Assembly: GCF_021049265.1 (NCBI RefSeq)
Contig: NZ_CP088018.1
Span: forward strand, 1,364,001-1,428,000
Origin: Ruania suaedae
GTDB taxonomy: Bacteria; Actinomycetota; Actinomycetes; Actinomycetales; Beutenbergiaceae
Reading direction: 5' to 3'
Length of the DNA stretch: 64,000 nt
Part shown: in pieces, positions 7,462 through 21,059 of the stretch
How the letters are laid out: every line of letters starts with the position of its first letter
How positions within the stretch are numbered: position 1 is the stretch's first letter
Made by a program: the position numbers and the translations under genes
Notes under the pieces: model-generated
Told to the model about the DNA's origin: nothing
The model's database searches: none
Seen by the model: only the letters and a program-made list of their open reading frames with translations

Positions 7462-10107
7462 ATGGCGACCCGGACGACTTCCCCCGGACGGTCCGCCGCA
7501 CCAGGACGCAAGAAGAGCACGAGCACGGGTGCCAAGAGTGGCGCCCGGTCCGGTTCGTCGACGTCCCGTGGTCGCGGTCCGCAGCAGCCGGGCAAGCCCG
7601 CCCTGCCCATCCGCGTGGTGCGCGGCATCTGGATGGGCGCCGCCCACGTGGTGGGGGGTACGGCCCGCTCGATCGGGTCCGGGGCCAAAGGCCTCGACCC
7701 GGCACACCGCCGGGACGGTCTGGCCTTCCTGCTGCTCGCGCTCGCCGTGATCGTCGCCGTGCGCGAGTGGTTCGGGCTCTCCGGGACCGCGGGGGAGTGG
7801 GTGCACGCCGCCGCCGCCGGCGGGGTGGGCGTCCTCGCCGTCGCGATCCCGGTGATCCTGGTGTTCCTGGCGGTCCGGCTGATGCGCCATCCCGATCGCC
7901 CCGAGGTCAACGGCCGTATCACCATCGGGTTGAGTGCGATCGTGGTGTCCGTGTGTGGCCTCGTCCACGTGGCCTCCGGCCGTCCCGCGCCGCCCGAGTG
8001 GTTCGACGTCTTCGGCGCCGGAGGGCTCATCGGCTGGGTCGCGGCGAACCCCGTCTCGACGGCGCTGACGATCTGGGTCGCGATCCCGCTGCTCTCGCTG
8101 CTCGGGTTCTTCGGGCTGCTCGTGGTGACGGCGACGCCGGTCGCGGCGATCCCGCGCCGGTTCCAGCAGGGGATCGACTGGATCACCGGCCGCGACGTCG
8201 AGGACGTCGAGCCCGAGGATGACGCGCACAGCGGTGGGGACGAGGAGTTCGGGAGCTCAGACGCCGGCGACGCGGCCCGCGAAGCCGTCGGTCGCCGGCG
8301 CAAGCGTGCGAGCAAGGCGAAGGCGGGCTCCGCCGTCGAGCCGGGCGCATTCCAGGGCGACGAGGCGTTCGAGCAGGCGGCCCAGGTCGCACCGGAGGAC
8401 CCGGCCTCGCTCGCGCCTGCGGCAGCCGCCGAGCCGGAGCCCGAGCACGCCGACCCGAGCGAGGGCCTGGCTCCGCCACCGACCGAGGCGCTCCCGGCGC
8501 GGGCCGAGCAGCTCGTGCTCGACCCGGGCCTGACGTACACGCTTCCCGGCGACGACGTCCTGCTCCAGGGGCCTCCGCACAAGACCCGCTCAGCGGCCAA
8601 CGACCGCGTGGTCGAGGCCCTGACGGCGGTGCTGACCGACTTCGGCGTCAATGCCGAGGTCACCGGTTTCACCCGTGGCCCCACGGTCACGCGCTACGAG
8701 GTCGAGCTCGGTGCCGGCGTGAAGGTCGAGCGGGTGACGGCCCTGAGCAAGAACATCGCCTATGCGGTGGCCTCGGCGGACGTGCGCATCCTCTCCCCGA
8801 TCCCCGGGAAGAAGGCGATCGGGATCGAGATCCCGAACGCCGACCGCGAGACGGTCGCCCTCGGCGACGTGCTGCGGTCGGGTCCGGCCCGCCGGACCGA
8901 GCACCCGATGGTGATGGGCGTCGGCAAGGACGTCGAGGGCGGCTACGTGGTGGCCAACCTCGCCAAGATGCCGCACATGCTGGTGGCCGGAGCCACCGGC
9001 GCCGGTAAGTCCTCCTTCGTGAACTCGATGATCACCTCGATCATGATGCGCTCCACGCCGGAAGAGGTCCGGATGGTGCTGGTCGACCCGAAGCGCGTGG
9101 AGCTGACCATCTACGAGGGCATCCCGCACCTGATCACGCCGATCATCACCAGCCCGAAGAAGGCCGCCGAGGCGCTGGAGTGGGTGGTGCGCGAGATGGA
9201 CACCCGCTACGACGATCTCGCCACCTACGGTTACAAGCACCTCGACGACTTCAACGCCGGGGTGCGCAGCGGGAAGGTGCAGCCGCTGCCGGGCAGCGAG
9301 CGCACGATCACCCCCTACCCGTACCTGCTCGTGATCGTCGACGAGCTCGCCGACCTGATGATGGTCGCCCCACGGGACGTCGAGGCCTCGATCCAGCGCA
9401 TCACCCAGCTCGCCCGCGCCGCCGGTATCCACCTCGTGCTCGCCACCCAGCGACCGAGCGTGGACGTGGTCACAGGGCTGATCAAGGCCAACGTGCCCTC
9501 CCGGCTGGCGTTCGCGACATCCTCGCTCGCCGACTCCCGGGTGGTGCTGGACCAGCCCGGGGCCGAGAAGCTGATCGGCCAGGGCGATGCGCTGTTCCTG
9601 CCGATGGGCGCCTCCAAGCCCATGCGCGTGCAGGGGGCGTGGGTCACCGAGTCCGAGATCCACGAGGTCGTCGAGCACGTCAAGAGCCAGCTCAAGCCGA
9701 GCTATCGCGAGGACGTGATCGTCCCGCAGGCGAAGAAGCAGGTCGACGAGGACATCGGCGACGACCTCGATCTGCTGCTGCAGGCGGCCGAGCTGGTGGT
9801 GACCACCCAGTTCGGCTCGACCTCGATGCTGCAGCGCAAGCTCCGCGTCGGCTTCGCCAAGGCCGGTCGCCTGATGGATCTGCTGGAGTCGCGGGAGATC
9901 GTCGGCCCCTCGGAGGGGTCGAAGGCGCGCGACGTGATGGTGCAGCCCGATGACCTGCCCGCCACGCTCGCGACGCTGCGCGGTGAGACGCCGCCAGGGG
10001 CGGTCGAGGACGCCGAGGACGCCGCGGGCCCGATCGACTACTCCGACGGCGAGGACCAGTCCGATGAGGAGTCCGAGGACGCCTGGTCGCTGACCGACCG
10101 GGGCTGA
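7462..10107 (+). CDS. ftsK: DNA translocase FtsK/SpoIIIE
   Basis: An 881-residue septal DNA pump that clears and orients chromosome ends during division. A basic cytosolic tail (about residues 1-70) is followed by four membrane helices (about 95-220), an acidic, Ala/Pro-rich linker, the alpha/beta motor and a C-terminal winged-helix gamma domain (about 765-835, [18 protein letters not shown]) that reads KOPS/SRS sites. Walker A is GATGAGKS at residues 510-517; Walker B is [13 protein letters not shown]. The gene has a Shine-Dalgarno GAGGAGGGA upstream of the ATG. The stop codon falls in the first unit of a 14-bp tandem repeat. Capable of both division and sporulation-type roles; nothing here indicates sporulation. 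Confidence 0.97.
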   Translation: MATRTTSPGRSAAPGRKKSTSTGAKSGARSGSSTSRGRGPQQPGKPALPIRVVRGIWMGAAHVVGGTARSIGSGAKGLDPAHRRDGLAFLLLALAVIVAVREWFGLSGTAGEWVHAAAAGGVGVLAVAIPVILVFLAVRLMRHPDRPEVNGRITIGLSAIVVSVCGLVHVASGRPAPPEWFDVFGAGGLIGWVAANPVSTALTIWVAIPLLSLLGFFGLLVVTATPVAAIPRRFQQGIDWITGRDVEDVEPEDDAHSGGDEEFGSSDAGDAAREAVGRRRKRASKAKAGSAVEPGAFQGDEAFEQAAQVAPEDPASLAPAAAAEPEPEHADPSEGLAPPPTEALPARAEQLVLDPGLTYTLPGDDVLLQGPPHKTRSAANDRVVEALTAVLTDFGVNAEVTGFTRGPTVTRYEVELGAGVKVERVTALSKNIAYAVASADVRILSPIPGKKAIGIEIPNADRETVALGDVLRSGPARRTEHPMVMGVGKDVEGGYVVANLAKMPHMLVAGATGAGKSSFVNSMITSIMMRSTPEEVRMVLVDPKRVELTIYEGIPHLITPIITSPKKAAEALEWVVREMDTRYDDLATYGYKHLDDFNAGVRSGKVQPLPGSERTITPYPYLLVIVDELADLMMVAPRDVEASIQRITQLARAAGIHLVLATQRPSVDVVTGLIKANVPSRLAFATSSLADSRVVLDQPGAEKLIGQGDALFLPMGASKPMRVQGAWVTESEIHEVVEHVKSQLKPSYREDVIVPQAKKQVDEDIGDDLDLLLQAAELVVTTQFGSTSMLQRKLRVGFAKAGRLMDLLESREIVGPSEGSKARDVMVQPDDLPATLATLRGETPPGAVEDAEDAAGPIDYSDGEDQSDEESEDAWSLTDRG

Positions 10108-10142
10108 CAAGGCCGGGCTGACAGGTCGGGGCTGACAGGCCG
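10101..10142. repeat. Three tandem 14-bp repeats at the ftsK stop codon
   Basis: Units GGGCTGACAAGGCC, GGGCTGACAGGTCG and GGGCTGACAGGCCG run head to tail from 10101 to 10142. The first contains the ftsK TGA, and each unit brings a TGA in its own frame. The array fills the whole gap to the convergent capA-like gene. It has no hairpin of note. Confidence 0.8.
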
Positions 10143-11450
10143 TCAGGAGCGGGGGACCACCTCGGGCTCGGGTCCGGTCATCTCGGGTGGGCGCGTGCGC
10201 TGGGAGAAGTCGGCGCCGGTGGACTCGGCCATCACCTCACGCACTCCCTCCGCCCGGGAGGCGAGCACCGAGTCGCTGAGGGTCATCCCCTCCGGCTGGG
10301 CACCGTCGAGCAGGTCGGCCAGCGGATAGACGTGCTGTCCGCCGACCCGGTCGACCGTCATCGCGGTCCACTCCATCCCGCTCACGCGGACCGGCCCCTC
10401 GGCGGGCACCTGCACCGTCGCGGTCATGAACAGGCCGGTCGCGGTCTGGGGCACGCAGCAGGCGTCGTCCTGGTTGGAGATGAAGTTCCCCAGCGACCAG
10501 GCGACCCACATGCCCGACCCGTCCGGGCCGCCGTCGAGGAGCTCGTACGGCTGTGGCACGTGCGGATGGTTGCCGATGATTAGGTCGATCTCGCCCGAGG
10601 CGGCCAGCTCCTCGGCCAGGGCGCGCTGATCCGCGTTCGGCGCCGACTGGTACTCCATCCCCCAGTGCAGGGTTGCCACGACGAGGTCGGCCCCCTCCTG
10701 CCGGGCGGCACGGGCCTGGTCGACGAGCGCGTCGGCGTCGAGCAGGCTGACCGCCCACGGGGCGTCGTCGGGGATCGGCAGGCCGTTCGTGCCATAGGTG
10801 CCACCCAGTTGAGCGACGGTCACCGTGCGGCCGCCGCGCTCGAGCCGGTACAGCTGCGGGGTGGCTGCCTCCGCGTCGCTACGCGCCGATCCGGCGTGCC
10901 CCAGCCCCACCTCATCGAACACGTCGAGGGTGTGGACGAGGTTGTCGTAGCCACGGTCGAGCGAGTGGTTCGTGCCGGTCGAGCACCCGTCCCAGCCGAG
11001 GTCGGCCAGGTTCGCCGGGAGCTCGCCGGGAGCGCCGAAGAGCGGGTAGCCGGTCGGCTCCTCGCCGGGCAGTGCGAGCGGCACCTCCATGTTGCACAGG
11101 GCCAGATCGACACCGGTGCTCCATTCCCGGGTGGCCTCGAGCATGGGCGTGAAGTCGTAGCCCTCACCGGTGCGCGCCTCCCGGATCGGGGTATCGTGCG
11201 GGAGCACGTCGCCTGCCGCCCCGATGGTGAACTCGGCGTCCTCGGCGGGCTCCGCGGTGGGCTCCGGCGTGCCGTTCTCGGTGGGATCGGCGGGTTCGCT
11301 GGTCGGGGAGGGCGCCGAGGTCGTCGTCGAGGTGGGCGGGGAGCCCGACCCGAGCGGGAATGCGAGCGCGGCCGCGACACCCATCCCCACGACCAGGACG
11401 AGGACGAGGACGGCGGGAAGGAGCCAGTGCTTGCTGGTGTCGGTCGCCAC
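10143..11450 (-). CDS. CapA/YwtB family metallophosphatase-like protein, membrane-anchored
   Basis: A 435-residue protein of the CapA family (poly-gamma-glutamate synthesis type, calcineurin-like phosphoesterase fold). It starts with an N-terminal anchor helix (HWLLPAVLVLVLVVGM), then a Thr/Pro/Glu-rich linker, then the catalytic domain with GAAGDVLPHD, NHSLDRG, ATLHWGMEYQ and IIGNHPHVPQP, the metal-ligand motifs of the family. The GTG at 11450 is preferred over upstream codons because it lies 6 nt after a TACTCT hexamer (leaderless) and avoids overlap with the divergent pgsA. No capB/capC genes are nearby, so a role in capsule synthesis is not implied; related lone proteins are annotated only by fold. 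Confidence 0.88.
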   Translation of the reverse strand: MATDTSKHWLLPAVLVLVLVVGMGVAAALAFPLGSGSPPTSTTTSAPSPTSEPADPTENGTPEPTAEPAEDAEFTIGAAGDVLPHDTPIREARTGEGYDFTPMLEATREWSTGVDLALCNMEVPLALPGEEPTGYPLFGAPGELPANLADLGWDGCSTGTNHSLDRGYDNLVHTLDVFDEVGLGHAGSARSDAEAATPQLYRLERGGRTVTVAQLGGTYGTNGLPIPDDAPWAVSLLDADALVDQARAARQEGADLVVATLHWGMEYQSAPNADQRALAEELAASGEIDLIIGNHPHVPQPYELLDGGPDGSGMWVAWSLGNFISNQDDACCVPQTATGLFMTATVQVPAEGPVRVSGMEWTAMTVDRVGGQHVYPLADLLDGAQPEGMTLSDSVLASRAEGVREVMAESTGADFSQRTRPPEMTGPEPEVVPRS

Positions 11451-11456
11451 GGCGGC

Positions 11457-11462
11457 AGAGTA
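11457..11462 (-). promoter_or_regulatory. Leaderless -10 element of the capA-like gene
   Basis: TACTCT on the minus strand ends 6 nt before the GTG at 11450. It is back to back with the pgsA promoter 48 bp away. Confidence 0.55.
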
Positions 11463-11510
11463 CCGCGACCCGCTGTACACCCGTGCACTGACGCCGGGGG
11501 CTGGTTCCCC

Positions 11511-11516
11511 TACGCT
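11511..11516 (+). promoter_or_regulatory. Leaderless -10 element of pgsA
   Basis: TACGCT ends 6 nt before the GTG at 11523. A CTGACG at 11488-11493 with a 17-bp spacer is a fair -35. Confidence 0.6.
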
Positions 11517-11522
11517 GGGCAG

Positions 11523-12125
11523 GTGACGAGCTCGCCGGAACCAGCTGCCCACCCGATCTCACCGGTGTGGAACCTGCCGAACGTCCTCACGATGCTGCGG
11601 ATCGCCCTGGTCCCGGTGTTCGTGGTGCTGCTGTGGCAGGACACGTCGACGATGCGGCTGGCGGCGTTGGGTGTCTTCGTGGCCGCCGCCATCACGGACA
11701 AGCTCGACGGGTCGATCGCCCGCGCGCGCGGGATCGTCACCGACTTCGGCAAGATCGCCGACCCGTTCGCGGACAAGCTGCTCACCGGCTCGGCCTTCGT
11801 GGTCCTCTCCGTGCTCGGCGATGTCCCGTGGTGGGTGACCGTGCTCATCCTGGTGCGGGAGATCGGCATCACCGTGCTCCGGTTCGTCATGGTGCGGCGC
11901 TCGGTGATGGCCGCCTCGAACGGCGGCAAGCTCAAGACCGTGCTGCAGGTGATCGCGATCTGTCTGCTGATCCTGCCCGCGCAGGCCTTGCTCGGGGATC
12001 CGGTGGGGGCCGTCGTGAGTGTCGCGGGGCTGGTCGTCCTCTATGCCGCCACCGCGGTGACCGTGGTCACCGGTGTGGACTACTGCTGGCGGGCCTGGCG
12101 GATCGCAGCCCAGCAGCAGCCGTGA
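11523..12125 (+). CDS. pgsA: CDP-diacylglycerol--glycerol-3-phosphate 3-phosphatidyltransferase
   Basis: A 200-residue CDP-alcohol phosphatidyltransferase with several membrane helices. It makes phosphatidylglycerol phosphate, the precursor of phosphatidylglycerol and cardiolipin. The metal-binding signature D-x2-D-G-x2-A-R-x8-G-x3-D-x3-D is complete: Asp59, Asp62, Gly63, Ala66, Arg67, Gly76, Asp80, Asp84. The GTG start is fixed by the leaderless -10 just upstream. The stop overlaps the start of the cinA-type gene by 4 bp. In mycobacteria the gene in the same context (pgsA3) precedes clgR as here. Other CDP-alcohol transferases are possible, but the context favours pgsA. Confidence 0.9.
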   Translation: MTSSPEPAAHPISPVWNLPNVLTMLRIALVPVFVVLLWQDTSTMRLAALGVFVAAAITDKLDGSIARARGIVTDFGKIADPFADKLLTGSAFVVLSVLGDVPWWVTVLILVREIGITVLRFVMVRRSVMAASNGGKLKTVLQVIAICLLILPAQALLGDPVGAVVSVAGLVVLYAATAVTVVTGVDYCWRAWRIAAQQQP

Positions 12126-12631
12126 GCACCGCGGCGGTGCGGGCTGCCGGCCGGGTGATCGACCGGGCGCGGGAGGCCGGGGTCACTCTGGCCGTGGCAG
12201 AGTCGCTGACGGCGGGGGCGCTCGCCGCGCGGCTTGCGGACATCCCGGGGGCGTCGGCGGTGCTGACCGGGGGCGTGGTGGCCTACGCCACCGAGGTGAA
12301 GGCGGCGCTGCTGGGAGTGGACCGGGATCTGCTGGACCGCGGTGGTCCCGTGCACCCGCAGGTGGCCGTGCAGATGGCCGACGGCGTCCGCGGCCTCCTC
12401 GGGGCCGGACTCGGCCTGGCTACGACGGGTGTCGCCGGGCCCGGGCCGGCCGATGGCCGGCCGGCTGGGACGCTCTATGTGGCAGCGGTCCTGGCCGGCG
12501 CGCACCCGGAGGACGAGACCCTGGTGCACGTGCGTGGATACCACCTGGCCGGGACCCGGCCGGCGGTCCAGGCCGCGGCAGTCTCGCTCGCGCTGGCTGC
12601 GGCCGGTGCGGTGCTGGCTGATCGGACGTGA
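12122..12631 (+). CDS. pncC: Nicotinamide-nucleotide amidohydrolase (CinA C-terminal domain protein)
   Basis: A 169-residue stand-alone CinA C-terminal domain that hydrolyses nicotinamide mononucleotide to nicotinate mononucleotide in NAD salvage. Family motifs seen: [16 protein letters not shown] near the N terminus, [17 protein letters not shown], and [17 protein letters not shown]. The N-terminal COG1058 domain of full CinA is absent, which is normal in actinobacteria. GTGA overlap of 4 bp with pgsA makes the two translationally coupled. The pgsA-cinA-clgR order is conserved in the phylum. Confidence 0.92.
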   Translation: MSTAAVRAAGRVIDRAREAGVTLAVAESLTAGALAARLADIPGASAVLTGGVVAYATEVKAALLGVDRDLLDRGGPVHPQVAVQMADGVRGLLGAGLGLATTGVAGPGPADGRPAGTLYVAAVLAGAHPEDETLVHVRGYHLAGTRPAVQAAAVSLALAAAGAVLADRT

Positions 12632-12651
12632 GCGTGCACGCACTGGGTGGG

Positions 12652-12677
12652 GGAACAGAACACCGGGGTGCGGCGTT
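12652..12677 (+). promoter_or_regulatory. ECF sigma (SigE-type) promoter candidate upstream of clgR
   Basis: GGAAC at 12652-12656 and CGTT at 12674-12677 are separated by 17 bp, which matches the GGAAC-N16/17-CGTT pattern of actinobacterial SigE promoters. It lies about 180 bp upstream of the clgR ATG. In Mycobacterium tuberculosis clgR is known to depend on SigE. The match is inferred by eye. Confidence 0.45.
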
Positions 12678-12858
12678 GATCAGGGTGATGATCGAGACCA
12701 GGAAGCCCAAGTCGCCTGCACGGCGTGGCGCGACGCGCCCGCCGGCCCGCACCCCGGGTCCACGTGGTGGCACCCGTCACGCGACTGTCACCCGGCCGGG
12801 GTACGGTAAGAGTCCCATGAGCAGCACGAGCAACGCAGAGCGAGAGGAGGGACACACC

Positions 12859-13176
12859 ATGGTGGTTCTACGACGAGAGATCGGTGATGTCCTCCGGGGC
12901 GCCCGGCAAGGCCAGGGCAGGACGCTGCGTGAGGTGTCCTCGGCGGCACGTGTGTCGCTGGGATACCTCTCCGAGGTCGAGCGCGGTCAGAAGGAGGCCT
13001 CCTCGGAGTTGCTGTCCTCGATCTGCTCGGCACTGAACATTCCGCTCGCGGTCGTGCTGCGAGAGGTCTCGGACCGCGTGGCCATCGCCGAGGGCGTGGC
13101 GATTCCGGACACCATTCCGCCGGACTTCGTCTACCAGGTCGGCCGGGACCGCGACGAGGATCTCGCGGCCGTCTGA
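12859..13176 (+). CDS. clgR: XRE-family regulator ClgR
   Basis: A 105-residue helix-turn-helix protein (HTH about residues 7-60) whose core, [20 protein letters not shown] followed by [15 protein letters not shown], is the hallmark of ClgR, the activator of clpP, clpC and other proteolysis and stress genes in actinobacteria. ATG 12859 follows a strong GAGAGGAGGG with 7-nt spacing; an alternative ATG at 12817 would add 14 residues but has no ribosome site. The protein ends in DLAAV; in Streptomyces and Corynebacterium ClgR is itself a Clp substrate, and an Ala-rich C terminus could be the degron. Unlike mycobacteria, no pspA-type gene follows. Confidence 0.9.
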   Translation: MVVLRREIGDVLRGARQGQGRTLREVSSAARVSLGYLSEVERGQKEASSELLSSICSALNIPLAVVLREVSDRVAIAEGVAIPDTIPPDFVYQVGRDRDEDLAAV

Positions 13177-13211
13177 CAGTTCCCGCCGGTGTCCTGCACG
13201 GAGCTGCCCGG

Positions 13212-13991
13212 TCAGTCCGGCTGACAGGCGGGGCAGTGGAACGCGGGCCGTTCGTAGGGCGGGTCTCCCACAGGTGCGACAGCGATCATGCTGCCGCACC
13301 TGTGGCATAGCAGCCCGGCGCGCCCGTGCACGGGGGTGGGCCGCTCCCGGTGACCGGTGGCCGTCAGCGTCGGGGCATCGGCCGACTGGCGCATCAGGGC
13401 GGCGGCGGTCCCGTAGACCGACTCCGGATCCTCCACCCCCGAGGCGGGCCGCCACGGGCTGATGCGATGCCGCCACAGCGTTTCCGCGAGGTAGATGGTC
13501 CCGATGCCCGCGGCGACGCTCTGGTCCAGCAGGACGGCACCGACGGCGCGCCCACCCTGACCGCGCAGGTTCTCGGCCGCCCGCGCCAGATCGGGATCGT
13601 CGGCCATCAGGTCGGGTCCGAGGTGGCCGAGCAGGCGCCGTTCATCGCGCGTGCGCACCACCTCCAGCATGCCCAGCTCGTCCCCGACGCAGGTCCAGCG
13701 CTCGGTGGCCAGCACGGCGCGCACCAGCGGTCGACCGAACGGTTGTGGTGGCATGCGCGTTCGATGGACGAGCCATCGCCCGTCCATCCGCAGGTGGGAG
13801 TGCACCGTGCGACCGTCATCGAAGCGCGTCAACAGGTGCTTGCCGTAGGAGACCGTCCCCAGACTGGTGCGGCCGACCAGATCGATCCCGGAGGCGCCCG
13901 GCCATCGCAGCTCGGACCGCATCAGCGGCAGGTCGGCCAGCGCCGCCGTCAGCCGGCGAGCCACCCGGCGCAGGACGTCACCCTCGGGCAT
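13212..13991 (-). CDS. nei: Fpg/Nei family DNA glycosylase (endonuclease VIII type)
   Basis: A 259-residue base-excision repair glycosylase/AP lyase. The mature N terminus is Pro2-Glu3 (MPEGD), the catalytic pair of the family, where MPEGD with Asp rather than MPELPEV of Fpg points to the Nei branch. Lys51 in YGKHLL is the conserved phosphate-contact Lys, and the H2TH region LLDQSVAAGIGTIYLAE is present. The C-terminal zinc finger has Cys229, Cys232, Cys253 and Cys256. The ATG lies 3 bp downstream of the lhr stop on the same strand, so lhr and nei form one operon, as in mycobacteria (nei2 beside lhr). Confidence 0.93.
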   Translation of the reverse strand: MPEGDVLRRVARRLTAALADLPLMRSELRWPGASGIDLVGRTSLGTVSYGKHLLTRFDDGRTVHSHLRMDGRWLVHRTRMPPQPFGRPLVRAVLATERWTCVGDELGMLEVVRTRDERRLLGHLGPDLMADDPDLARAAENLRGQGGRAVGAVLLDQSVAAGIGTIYLAETLWRHRISPWRPASGVEDPESVYGTAAALMRQSADAPTLTATGHRERPTPVHGRAGLLCHRCGSMIAVAPVGDPPYERPAFHCPACQPD

Positions 13992-13994
13992 CGC

Positions 13995-18797
<4,803 letters not shown>

Positions 18798-18808
18798 TGT
18801 GCCGCGCC

Positions 18809-18891
18809 GGGCTGACATCGTGCCCTCCGGACCTCGTGCCCTCCGGACATCGCGCCGGCCGTCCTGAGTTCGGGCTGGCATCGTGCCCTCG
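18809..18891. repeat. Short direct repeats between the HNH gene and lhr
   Basis: A 19-bp element GGGCTGACATCGTGCCCTC at 18809-18827 recurs with one change at 18872-18890. A 14-mer TCGTGCCCTCCGGA occurs perfectly at 18818-18831 and 18834-18847. Together they fill most of the 129-bp gap. They may have arisen by slippage; no protein site is recognised. Confidence 0.7.
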
Positions 18892-18926
18892 TGACATCCC
18901 GCCGGGCCGGCACGGCGCATCGGCTG

Positions 18927-20459
18927 TCAGAAGGGCGGGGCATCGTCATCGAGCGGGTGGTGCCCGTCCCGTTCGAGGTCGACGGTGGTGCCATCTCGCT
19001 TGCGCCGGTAGCGATGCCCGGTGGGGGTGATCCACTCGAACACGCCGGGCTCGGGCTGGTTCAGGGTGAAGTCGCCATGGGTCTTGAGCAGATGATCGCG
19101 GGTGCACAGGGCTCCGAGGTTCGCGTCGCTCGTGCGGCCGCCACGGTCATAGGCGGTGGTGTGGTCGAGCTGTGCCTCGATCGCGCGATGTGAGCAGCCC
19201 GGGCGGACGCACGTCCCGTCGCGAGCGCGGATGCGATCGGCCATTGCTGCCGGTGGCGTGTACCGCGTCCGCCCGAGGTCGACGGGCGCGCCGGTCACGG
19301 GATCGGTCACCATCCGGCGCCAGATCCCACCCGCGGCGAGGGCGCGAGCGGTAGCCGGGGCGATCGGGCCGTATCCGTCGAGCTCGGGCACCTCGCCGAG
19401 GGTGAGGGCTGGAGGATCGGCATCGATTCCGAAAACACCGGGGGAGCGGGAGTCTCCTGCTGCCGGGAGCAGTTGATCGAGTCCGACGGTGACGTGGACG
19501 CTGGGCCGGTGGCCGTTGCGCGTCGCCAGCGGCCATCCGTCCGCTTCAGCGGGACCGGAGTGCGGGCCGGACGCGGCCAGGACGCCGGTGCCCAGGGCCT
19601 GATGCCCGAGGCCGGTCAGGATGTCGAAGCGCAGTTGCTCGAGCGTGCGTTCATCACCACCGGCCCTGGCGGCCCGCGCCGCACCATCGAGGGCCAGGTC
19701 GAGGGTGAGCACATCCGCCACGGGTCCTTCCACGCGTAGGGAGGCCACGCTGTCGGGAAGGGCTCGTGGGCGGCTGACACGCCGTTGACTTCGGCGCCGG
19801 CTCGCGCGGGCATGTGCTTCGTCCGGATCGACTGCGATCAGCGCGGCCGCGACGTCGGCGCGAACCTGGGCCGGGGTGCGCCCTGGGGCACGGTCGAGGA
19901 CGGAGTCCTCCACCGCGAGGGCGATCTGCCAGGGGACCTGCTCCAGCCCGTCGGCGATCGCCACGGCGCGAGGGCGGTCGATCGCTCCGGTCGCGAGCGC
20001 GTCGTCGGTACGGGTGAGCACCGTGGCGAGCTGCTTGCCACGTCGCACCAGGTCATGCCCCTCCCGGGTACTGCACCGCAGCCGCAGGGCCAGACAGTCG
20101 CCGGCCACGCCGACCGGGCCGTTGGTGTGCTCGGCCATCGCCTCGGGGTTCAGCGGTGCCCGGCCGGCGAGGGTGGCGGCGGCCCGCAGCTGGATCTGTT
20201 GCGCGCGGGAGGTGACTCGGGCGGCGGCGGCCGCGACCTCCACGAGCGCCGACTCGTCCAGTTCGTCGAGATCGATACTCTCCAGTTGAGCGAGCAGCGG
20301 CGCTCCGCCCGGTTGATCACGCAGTCGTTCGTCCCAGGGGGTGCGGTCCTCGACGACGACGGCGAGCATCCCGAGCTCGATCTCCGAGAGGGCGGACCAG
20401 GACAGTTCCAGACCGGCCTTCCGGCCGGCCTCCATGTCATCCCTCTGCGAGTCGAACAT
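18927..20459 (-). CDS. DUF222 domain protein with C-terminal HNH endonuclease domain
   Basis: A 510-residue protein of the DUF222/13E12-repeat family with a C-terminal HNH nuclease. The nuclease region reads CVRPGCSHRAIEAQLDHTT then LCTRDHLLKTHGD: two zinc-type Cys pairs and the catalytic His of the DH. Such genes occur in many copies in actinobacterial genomes and are often carried by mobile DNA, though their role is unknown. The ATG at 20459 lies 7 nt after a TAGGAT hexamer (leaderless). Located between lhr and recA, it breaks the usual neighbourhood of those genes, so it may be a later insertion; no flanking repeats of a mobile element were seen. Confidence 0.9.
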   Translation of the reverse strand: MFDSQRDDMEAGRKAGLELSWSALSEIELGMLAVVVEDRTPWDERLRDQPGGAPLLAQLESIDLDELDESALVEVAAAAARVTSRAQQIQLRAAATLAGRAPLNPEAMAEHTNGPVGVAGDCLALRLRCSTREGHDLVRRGKQLATVLTRTDDALATGAIDRPRAVAIADGLEQVPWQIALAVEDSVLDRAPGRTPAQVRADVAAALIAVDPDEAHARASRRRSQRRVSRPRALPDSVASLRVEGPVADVLTLDLALDGAARAARAGGDERTLEQLRFDILTGLGHQALGTGVLAASGPHSGPAEADGWPLATRNGHRPSVHVTVGLDQLLPAAGDSRSPGVFGIDADPPALTLGEVPELDGYGPIAPATARALAAGGIWRRMVTDPVTGAPVDLGRTRYTPPAAMADRIRARDGTCVRPGCSHRAIEAQLDHTTAYDRGGRTSDANLGALCTRDHLLKTHGDFTLNQPEPGVFEWITPTGHRYRRKRDGTTVDLERDGHHPLDDDAPPF

Positions 20460-20466
20460 ACGTTCT

Positions 20467-20472
20467 ATCCTA
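20467..20472 (-). promoter_or_regulatory. Leaderless -10 element of the DUF222/HNH gene
   Basis: TAGGAT on the minus strand ends 7 nt before the ATG at 20459. Confidence 0.55.
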
Positions 20473-20609
20473 CGGTGGTTCGTCGGGACCCGCAAGGGGT
20501 CGGCGGACACCCGTCGGGCACGGCCCCGCCCCTTCGCTGCGCTCGTCTCTCGCTTATCCCTCGCCATGTTTCCTACGGTTCCACGACCCTCTGACATCGC
20601 CGGTGGACG

Positions 20610-20615
20610 TAGGCT
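20610..20615 (+). promoter_or_regulatory. Leaderless -10 element of the DUF3046 gene
   Basis: TAGGCT ends 6 nt before the GTG at 20622. No Shine-Dalgarno sequence precedes the start. Confidence 0.55.
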
Positions 20616-20621
20616 GGTGGT

Positions 20622-20843
20622 GTGAAGCACTCCGAGTTCCAGGTCGCGATGCGGGACACCTTCGGTGCCTACGCGCCCTCGCTCGCCGAGGATCTCGTGC
20701 TGGCGCCGCTCGGCAGCCGCACCGCGAATCAGGCGCTGGCCGACGGCGAGTCGCCGAGGAACGTCTGGGCGGCGATCTGCGAGGTCAACGAGTTGCCGGA
20801 GTCGGTGCGGTGGCGGCATCGGCGGGCGGAGCGGTCGCGCTGA
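20622..20843 (+). CDS. DUF3046 family protein
   Basis: A 73-residue basic protein beginning MKHSEFQVAMRDTFGAYAPS, the conserved start of DUF3046. It contains the family core TANQALADGESPRNVW and ends in an Arg-rich tail. The function is unknown, but the gene is found directly upstream of recA throughout actinobacteria (Rv2738c in M. tuberculosis), as it is here. It has its own leaderless promoter and is separated from recA by 338 bp holding the recA promoters, so it is probably not co-regulated with DNA damage. Confidence 0.9.
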   Translation: MKHSEFQVAMRDTFGAYAPSLAEDLVLAPLGSRTANQALADGESPRNVWAAICEVNELPESVRWRHRRAERSR

Positions 20844-20978
20844 CGGAGCGGCGCGCGGGCATGCGCCGGCGGCTGGGTCGACCACGCGTGCGTACCGCGG
20901 CCGGCGGGCGACCGTCGAGGGGGCGCAGGAGCCTCGCCACCCATTGATCGCGGCGCGCCCGGCGCGTCGATGCTGCGA

Positions 20979-20994
20979 TCGAACACGCGTTCGC
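20979..20994. promoter_or_regulatory. LexA (SOS) box of recA
   Basis: TCGAACACGCGTTCGC matches the actinobacterial consensus TCGAAC-N4-GTTCGA at all but the last base. It fills the 17-bp spacer between a weak -35 (CTGCGA, 20973-20978) and a -10 (TACTGT, 20996-21001), so bound LexA would block that promoter. Confidence 0.85.
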
Positions 20995-21059
20995 CTACTG
21001 TGTGCACAGACGTAGGAACGGTGACGCGTCGTCCACAACCCGTGGTCGGCCGGATCCGG

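Noticed and set aside
12817-12858. Earlier ATG for clgR
   Set aside because: No ribosome site and weak leaderless spacing; the ATG at 12859 has a strong Shine-Dalgarno and the conserved MVVLRREIG start.
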